A stretch of DNA of 17,851 bases from CAYQJC01 sp964417825 (GTDB lineage: Bacteria > Patescibacteriota > Minisyncoccia > Minisyncoccales > CG1-02-41-26): the NCBI GenBank assembly GCA_964417825.1, contig CAYQJC010000010.1, positions 1 to 17,851 on the forward strand, read 5' to 3'. A model generated the notes under the pieces. The model was not told where the DNA came from. It searched no databases and was given only the letters and a program-made list of their open reading frames with translations. Positions 13,855 through 17,851 of the stretch are shown here, in pieces. Both the position numbers and the translations under genes were made by a program. Within the stretch, counting starts at the first letter, position 1. Every line of letters starts with the position of its first letter.

Positions 13855-13867
13855 TTAGAGAGTCTAA
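13855..13867 (+). promoter_or_regulatory. Candidate MarR operator
   Basis: TTAGA-GAG-TCTAA is a perfect 5-3-5 inverted repeat just after the predicted transcription start and 4 nt before the marR ATG. That is the usual position for MarR autorepression. It is short, so support is limited. Confidence 0.35.
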
Positions 13868-13871
13868 TTAA

Positions 13872-14312
13872 ATGCGAAAACAAACTTTAGAAGAAAAACT
13901 TATCCAATTTATCTTTCTGATGAGGCGAACTTTTCAGGAGAAATCTCAAAAAAATAAGCATTTTAGCTTTTTTTCTCTTTTGAGGTTCAGCACTTTGAGT
14001 TTTATTCAAGCCAAGAAAAATCCAACGATGAAAGAGATAGCTAGCTGGTTGAAAATTACTCCTCCATCTGTTACCTCATTGATTGATAGTTTTGTTAAAT
14101 CAGGCTTAATAAAAAGAGAAGCTGATAAAAAGGACAGAAGAATTATCCGATTGAAAATTACCCAAAAAGGAAAAAAGATTCTCAAGGAAAGTCAAAGAGA
14201 AAATAAAACGAGAATTAAAAAGTTTATTTCAAAACTTTCCTCTCGTGACCAAAAAGACCTTTTAAGAATTTTGAACAATTTCTATAAAATTTTTCTTAAA
14301 GAAAACTTATGA
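13872..14312 (+). CDS. MarR family transcriptional regulator
   Basis: A 146-aa dimeric winged-helix regulator. Residues 1-48 and 104-146 form the helical dimerisation part. The DNA-binding domain runs through 51-100, with recognition helix region TPPSVTSLIDSFVKSGLIKRE (63-83) and the wing DKKDRRIIRLKITQKGKK, including the conserved D-x-R-R-like wing. It is the first gene of the efflux operon and its TGA overlaps the ATG of the adaptor gene (ATGA), indicating translational coupling. MarR proteins commonly repress their own efflux operon and release DNA on binding small aromatic or lipophilic compounds; the ligand here is unknown. No SD is seen before the ATG. Confidence 0.9.
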   Translation: MRKQTLEEKLIQFIFLMRRTFQEKSQKNKHFSFFSLLRFSTLSFIQAKKNPTMKEIASWLKITPPSVTSLIDSFVKSGLIKREADKKDRRIIRLKITQKGKKILKESQRENKTRIKKFISKLSSRDQKDLLRILNNFYKIFLKENL

Positions 14313-15973
14313 AAAAAATAATAATTTTTGTTCTCCTAATCTTTGTTTGCTCAGTTAGCTTTATCTTAGTCAAAAAAAGCAATAAAGAGGTTCCTTATGA
14401 GGTTTTTGTTGTTGGAAAAACCTCTCTCTATCAACAAGTTGAAGTGACCGGTAAAGTTAAAGCTGAAAAATCTCTTGAACTCAGTTTTGGAAAAGCAGGA
14501 AAGATTGAGAGAATTTACAAAAGAGAGGGTGAAAAAATAGAAAGAGGAGAAATTTTGGCTTCTTTAGAAAATAAAGATTTAAAAGCCCAAGTTGTTCAAG
14601 CCCAGGCAGATCTCAAAACCCAAGAAATAAAACTTAAAGAATTAGAAAGAGGAACTAGGAAAGAGGAGATAGAATTGGCCCAACAGAAAGTTGAAAACGC
14701 TAAAAATTCTTTAAAAATTGCTCAAGAGAATTTAGAAAGAACAAAAGAAATAGCTCAGGCCACTTTAAAAAAACTTTATGAAGAAGGGATAAGTTTGGGG
14801 TTTGAGGCAGTAAATGTTGGAGAAAACGCTTTATATACCCTAACTGATATTCAATACGCCCATTTTATCTCTTATGAACAAGAAAGCAATGAGCTTGCTG
14901 AAGCAAAAGCAGGGGCAGTTTTAGCCCTTTTGGGTAAAGAAAATGCTGGTCGGGCGACAAATGATTATTTGATAAATTTAGAGGGTGGAGCCAAAGGGAA
15001 GATAAGGGAAGCGAAAGAAAGTAAAGACTCCAAAGATATTGAGGAAGCTTTAGATGAAATAAAAGAAGCTTTAGAGAAAGTGAAGAATGCTTTGGAGAAA
15101 ATTCCTCTTTCAAAGTTAACATCTACTGAAATAACGGATTTGACGAATGAAAAAACTAACATCGCCAGTGAAATCTCCTCACTTACCGCAAAAATTGAAG
15201 CGATTAAATTACAGAAAGCAAGTAATCAAAAAGATATTGAGAGTGCTGAGAATGAAGTTCAAACTGCTCAAAACTCCTTAGCTTTAGCCGAGAGAGAGTT
15301 AGCTTTAAAGAAAGCTGGAGCAACTGAAGAAGAAATTGAAGCCCAAAAAGCAAGAGTTGAATCAGCTAAAGCGAATTTAGAATACCTAAAAACTCAACTT
15401 GAGAAAACGGAAATTTTCTCCCCTATTTCAGGAATTGTAAGTTCGGTTGAGATCGAGGAAGGAGAAACGGTTTCAGCCTATCAGCCAGTGATCATAATTT
15501 TGTCAAAAACTAATTTTAAGATTGAAGCAAATATTCCAGAAACTGATATTACCAAAGTTAAAATTGGCGATCAGGCAAAAATTACTTTAGATGCTTTAGG
15601 GGAGGAAGTTGTTTTCGGAGCAAAGGTTATAAAAATTGATCCAGCAGCAAAAATTATTGAAGGAGTGCCAACTTATAAAACGACTTTAGAATTTGAGGGA
15701 GAAAGTGAGGAAATAAAACCAGGAATGACCGTAAACATTACTATTTTAACCGCTAAGAAAGAAAATGTTTTGGCTATTCCTTGGAGGGCTTTAATTTCAA
15801 AAGATAATAAAAAGTTTGTTAAGGTTTTGAAAAATGGCCGATTGGAGCTGAAAGAAGTTGAGACAGGCCTTCGGGGTTCGGATGGTAGGGTGGAGATAAT
15901 TAAGGGTTTAAAAGAAGGAGAGGAAGTTGTAGTTGGTCAGAAGGAGGAGATAAAGAGAGGCCTTTTCCATTAA
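14309..15973 (+). CDS. HlyD/MacA-like efflux adaptor with a long helical insert
   Basis: A 554-aa membrane-anchored adaptor (membrane fusion protein), longer than the usual 350-420. An N-terminal membrane segment is at 4-21. The first half of the lipoyl domain is at about 47-90 (GKAGKIERIYKREGEKIERGEILASL) and its return half at 369-400 (IFSPISGIVSSVEIEEGETV). The beta-barrel domain covers about 402-475 and the membrane-proximal domain 476-554 (AIPWRAL, VETGLRGSDGRVEI, LKEGEEVV). Between the lipoyl halves are two coiled-coil arms with a shared pattern, EEIELAQQKVENAKNSL (119-135) and EEIEAQKARVESAKANL (341-357), plus an extra helical block of about 150-290. With the next two genes it forms a MacAB-type exporter. 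No outer-membrane channel gene is seen. Confidence 0.9.
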   Translation: MKKIIIFVLLIFVCSVSFILVKKSNKEVPYEVFVVGKTSLYQQVEVTGKVKAEKSLELSFGKAGKIERIYKREGEKIERGEILASLENKDLKAQVVQAQADLKTQEIKLKELERGTRKEEIELAQQKVENAKNSLKIAQENLERTKEIAQATLKKLYEEGISLGFEAVNVGENALYTLTDIQYAHFISYEQESNELAEAKAGAVLALLGKENAGRATNDYLINLEGGAKGKIREAKESKDSKDIEEALDEIKEALEKVKNALEKIPLSKLTSTEITDLTNEKTNIASEISSLTAKIEAIKLQKASNQKDIESAENEVQTAQNSLALAERELALKKAGATEEEIEAQKARVESAKANLEYLKTQLEKTEIFSPISGIVSSVEIEEGETVSAYQPVIIILSKTNFKIEANIPETDITKVKIGDQAKITLDALGEEVVFGAKVIKIDPAAKIIEGVPTYKTTLEFEGESEEIKPGMTVNITILTAKKENVLAIPWRALISKDNKKFVKVLKNGRLELKEVETGLRGSDGRVEIIKGLKEGEEVVVGQKEEIKRGLFH

Positions 15974-15975
15974 AT

Positions 15976-16695
15976 ATGGCTTTAATCGAAGTTCGAAATT
16001 TAGTGAAAATATATTCTGATGCAGAAGTAGAAACTCCCGCTCTGAGAGGAGTTTCTTTTTCTATTTCAGAAGGTGAGTTCGTGGCGGTGATGGGGCCATC
16101 GGGTTCTGGTAAGTCAACTTTATTGCATATTTTAGGGTTTTTGGACAGGCCGACTAAAGGTGAATATCGTTTTGAGGGAAAAACAATTGATGAGTTTTCC
16201 GATGAAGAGTTAGCCAGAATTAGAAATAAGAAATTTGGTTTTGTTTTTCAGAATTTTAATCTTTTGCCAAGAACTAATACTTTAGAGAACGTTAAATTAC
16301 CCCTTTTGTATTCTGGATTAAAAGCTTCAATTCAAGAAGAATTAGCCAAAAAAGCAATCGAAGCGGTTGGAATGAGTCACAGGATTTTCCATCAACCATC
16401 TCAGCTTTCGGGTGGGGAACGCCAACGAGTGGCTATAGCCAGAGCAATTGTTCAAAACCCGAAAGTGATTTTTGCTGATGAACCAACCGGTAATTTAGAT
16501 TCAAAATCTGGTGAACAGATTATGAAAATTTTTCAAGCCCTTAATAAACAAGGCCACACAATTTTGCTAGTAACCCATGAGACCTATACAGCTCAATACG
16601 CTCAAAGGGTTCTTAAGATGAAAGACGGAAAGATTGAGAAAGATTTTAAAGTTGCCAATCAGCGATTAATAGAAAAAGACGGGTTTATTAAATAA
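15976..16695 (+). CDS. MacB/LolD-type ABC transporter ATPase
   Basis: A 239-aa nucleotide-binding subunit, starting 2 nt after the adaptor stop. Walker A GPSGSGKST (40-48), Q-loop Q92, signature LSGGERQRVAIARA (144-157), Walker B VIFADEPTGNLD (164-175) and H-loop H201 are all intact. VFQNFNLLPRTNTLENVKLPL (90-110) and DEPTGNLD are typical of the MacB/LolD/FtsE-like (type VII) branch, which couples ATP use to work outside the membrane through permeases with four helices. It should pair with the permease that follows 8 nt later. Some C-terminal residues (DFKVANQRLIEKDGFIK) extend beyond the core. Confidence 0.95.
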   Translation: MALIEVRNLVKIYSDAEVETPALRGVSFSISEGEFVAVMGPSGSGKSTLLHILGFLDRPTKGEYRFEGKTIDEFSDEELARIRNKKFGFVFQNFNLLPRTNTLENVKLPLLYSGLKASIQEELAKKAIEAVGMSHRIFHQPSQLSGGERQRVAIARAIVQNPKVIFADEPTGNLDSKSGEQIMKIFQALNKQGHTILLVTHETYTAQYAQRVLKMKDGKIEKDFKVANQRLIEKDGFIK

Positions 16696-16703
16696 AATTT
16701 CTT

Positions 16704-17851
16704 ATGACTTTAAAAAATACTCTAAAAACAGCAATATCTGGATTAAAAGTTAACAAGATGCGTTCAGCGTTGACAGTCCTTGGAATAATTATTGGAGTGG
16801 CAGCCATAATCGCAGTAATGTCGGTAGGAAAAGGAGCCCAAAACCTTATTTTAAGTCAAGTCAGTGCTCTGGGAGCAAAAACAATTATAGTTAGACCGGG
16901 CCGGGAGCCAAAAGGGCCATCTGATTTCTCTCAACTTTTAAGCGACTCTTTGAAAGAAAGAGATATTGTAGCTTTAAAAAAGAAAACCAATGTCCCAGGG
17001 CTTGCCGATCTAACTCCTGTTTTAACCGCTGCTGAGAGCGTTAGTTACCTAGGAGAAACTTACCGAGCAACAATCTTAGGTGCTTCTGATCTTTTAAGTA
17101 AAATTTTAGAAATTTATCCAAAAGAGGGAAGGTTTTTTGATGAAGAGGCAATTAAACAGAAAGCAAGTGTGGCCGTAATTGGTTATAAAGTCCGAGAGGA
17201 ACTCTTTGGTGAATCAGAAGCAATTGGTGAAAGAATCAAAATAAAAGGCAGAAAATTCAAAGTCATTGGTGTTTTGCCTAAAAAAGGCCAACTTTCAATG
17301 TTTAATATTGACGATACAATTATAATTCCCTTTTCAACCTGTCAGAAATATCTCTTAGGAATTAATTACTATCATTCAATTTTGATTCAGGCAGAAAGTG
17401 AGGATGAGGTTTCTCAAGTTGAAAGGGATGTTAAGTTAACTTTAAGAGAATTACACGGAATTGAGGATCCTTCAAAAGATGATTTTCACATTTTAACTCA
17501 AGCGGAAATTAGTCAAAGGGTGGAAACAGTTACCGGAATTTTAACCTGGCTTTTAATAGCAATTGCAGCAATCTCTCTTTTGGTTGGGGGAATTGGGGTG
17601 ATGAATATTATGTTGGTTTCAGTTACTGAAAGAACCAGAGAAATTGGTTTACGGAAGGCAGTTGGAGCCACCAACAAAGATATTTTAACTCAGTTCCTTT
17701 TAGAATCGGTTATTTTAACTCTATTGGGAGGAATTGGCGGAATAATTTTTGGTACTCTTTTAAGTTTGGGAGGAGCTTTTTTGTTAAGCCGAATGGTTTC
17801 TTTGGCTTGGACTTTCGTTTTCCCAATTTCAGGATGTCTGTTGGGAGTTGG
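16704..17851 (+). CDS. MacB/FtsX-like ABC transporter permease (partial, 3' end outside window)
   Basis: The frame is open from the ATG at 16704 to the window end, 382 codons. The N-terminus (MTLKNTLKTAISGLKVNKMRSALTVLGIIIGVAAIIAVMSVGKGAQ) is the MacB permease opening: an amphipathic helix and membrane helix 1 at about 17-36. A large extracytoplasmic MacB core domain follows (about 40-270). Helix 2 (ILTWLLIAIAAISLLVGGIGVMNIMLVSVTERTREIGLRKAVGA, about 277-320) and helix 3 (ESVILTLLGGIGGIIFGTLLS) carry the FtsX-domain signature with the ERTREIGLRKAVGA coupling loop. The last helix and stop, probably 20-30 residues, are missing. No SD precedes the start, so it may be coupled to the ATPase gene. 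Confidence 0.93.
   Translation, partial: MTLKNTLKTAISGLKVNKMRSALTVLGIIIGVAAIIAVMSVGKGAQNLILSQVSALGAKTIIVRPGREPKGPSDFSQLLSDSLKERDIVALKKKTNVPGLADLTPVLTAAESVSYLGETYRATILGASDLLSKILEIYPKEGRFFDEEAIKQKASVAVIGYKVREELFGESEAIGERIKIKGRKFKVIGVLPKKGQLSMFNIDDTIIIPFSTCQKYLLGINYYHSILIQAESEDEVSQVERDVKLTLRELHGIEDPSKDDFHILTQAEISQRVETVTGILTWLLIAIAAISLLVGGIGVMNIMLVSVTERTREIGLRKAVGATNKDILTQFLLESVILTLLGGIGGIIFGTLLSLGGAFLLSRMVSLAWTFVFPISGCLLGV

Overview
The window looks like a fragment of a Patescibacteria / Candidate Phyla Radiation chromosome, probably Parcubacteria-like. The DNA is AT-rich and genes are tightly packed on both strands. The gene set is CPR-typical: a reduced type IV secretion-like cluster (PrgI, split TraC/VirB4, VirB6/TrbL, VirB2-like pilin), an anchored LysM-M23 peptidase, and a MarR-HlyD-MacB efflux operon without a visible outer-membrane partner. 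Several genes (ksgA, the TraC-like gene, the VirB6-like gene, comM, marR) end in TGA, so UGA is a stop and the Gracilibacteria/Absconditabacteria code is not in use. Taxonomy is an inference from gene content only. Few genes have a Shine-Dalgarno (SD) sequence; the SPFH gene, the GNAT gene and the gene after virB4 do.

Region 1 (1-7685) is the T4SS-like cluster. On the minus strand prgI, a TraC-like N-terminal gene, the virB4 ATPase, a 177-aa membrane protein and a VirB2-like pilin (cut by the window edge) form one run. A plus-strand SPFH/band-7 membrane protein with its own promoter lies back to back with it. Converging on that gene from the other side are a VirB6/TrbL-like membrane protein and a small helical partner, with a bidirectional terminator between. 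Together they would form an inner-membrane channel, its ATPase and a pilin.

Region 2 (7686-12721) is housekeeping: ksgA and, divergently, a LysM-M23 cell wall peptidase; then comM and nusA on the minus strand. Three intergenic junctions carry degenerate 8-bp tandem repeats (consensus NATTRAGT) overlapping gene ends. ksgA also contains two other repeat-like segments translated in frame. A fourth repeat type (TGCAAAAT) lies upstream of nusA.

Region 3 (12722-13738) holds, on the minus strand, a GNAT gene with its own terminator, then a tRNA-Ala(CGC) followed 3 nt later by the start codon of a YraN nuclease gene.

Region 4 (13872-17851) is a plus-strand operon for a MarR regulator, a HlyD/MacA-like adaptor with an extra helical insert, a MacB/LolD-type ATPase and the start of its permease. 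It has a near-consensus promoter and a candidate operator. No gene-free stretch reaches 300 bp. I see no CRISPR array, transposase or rRNA.
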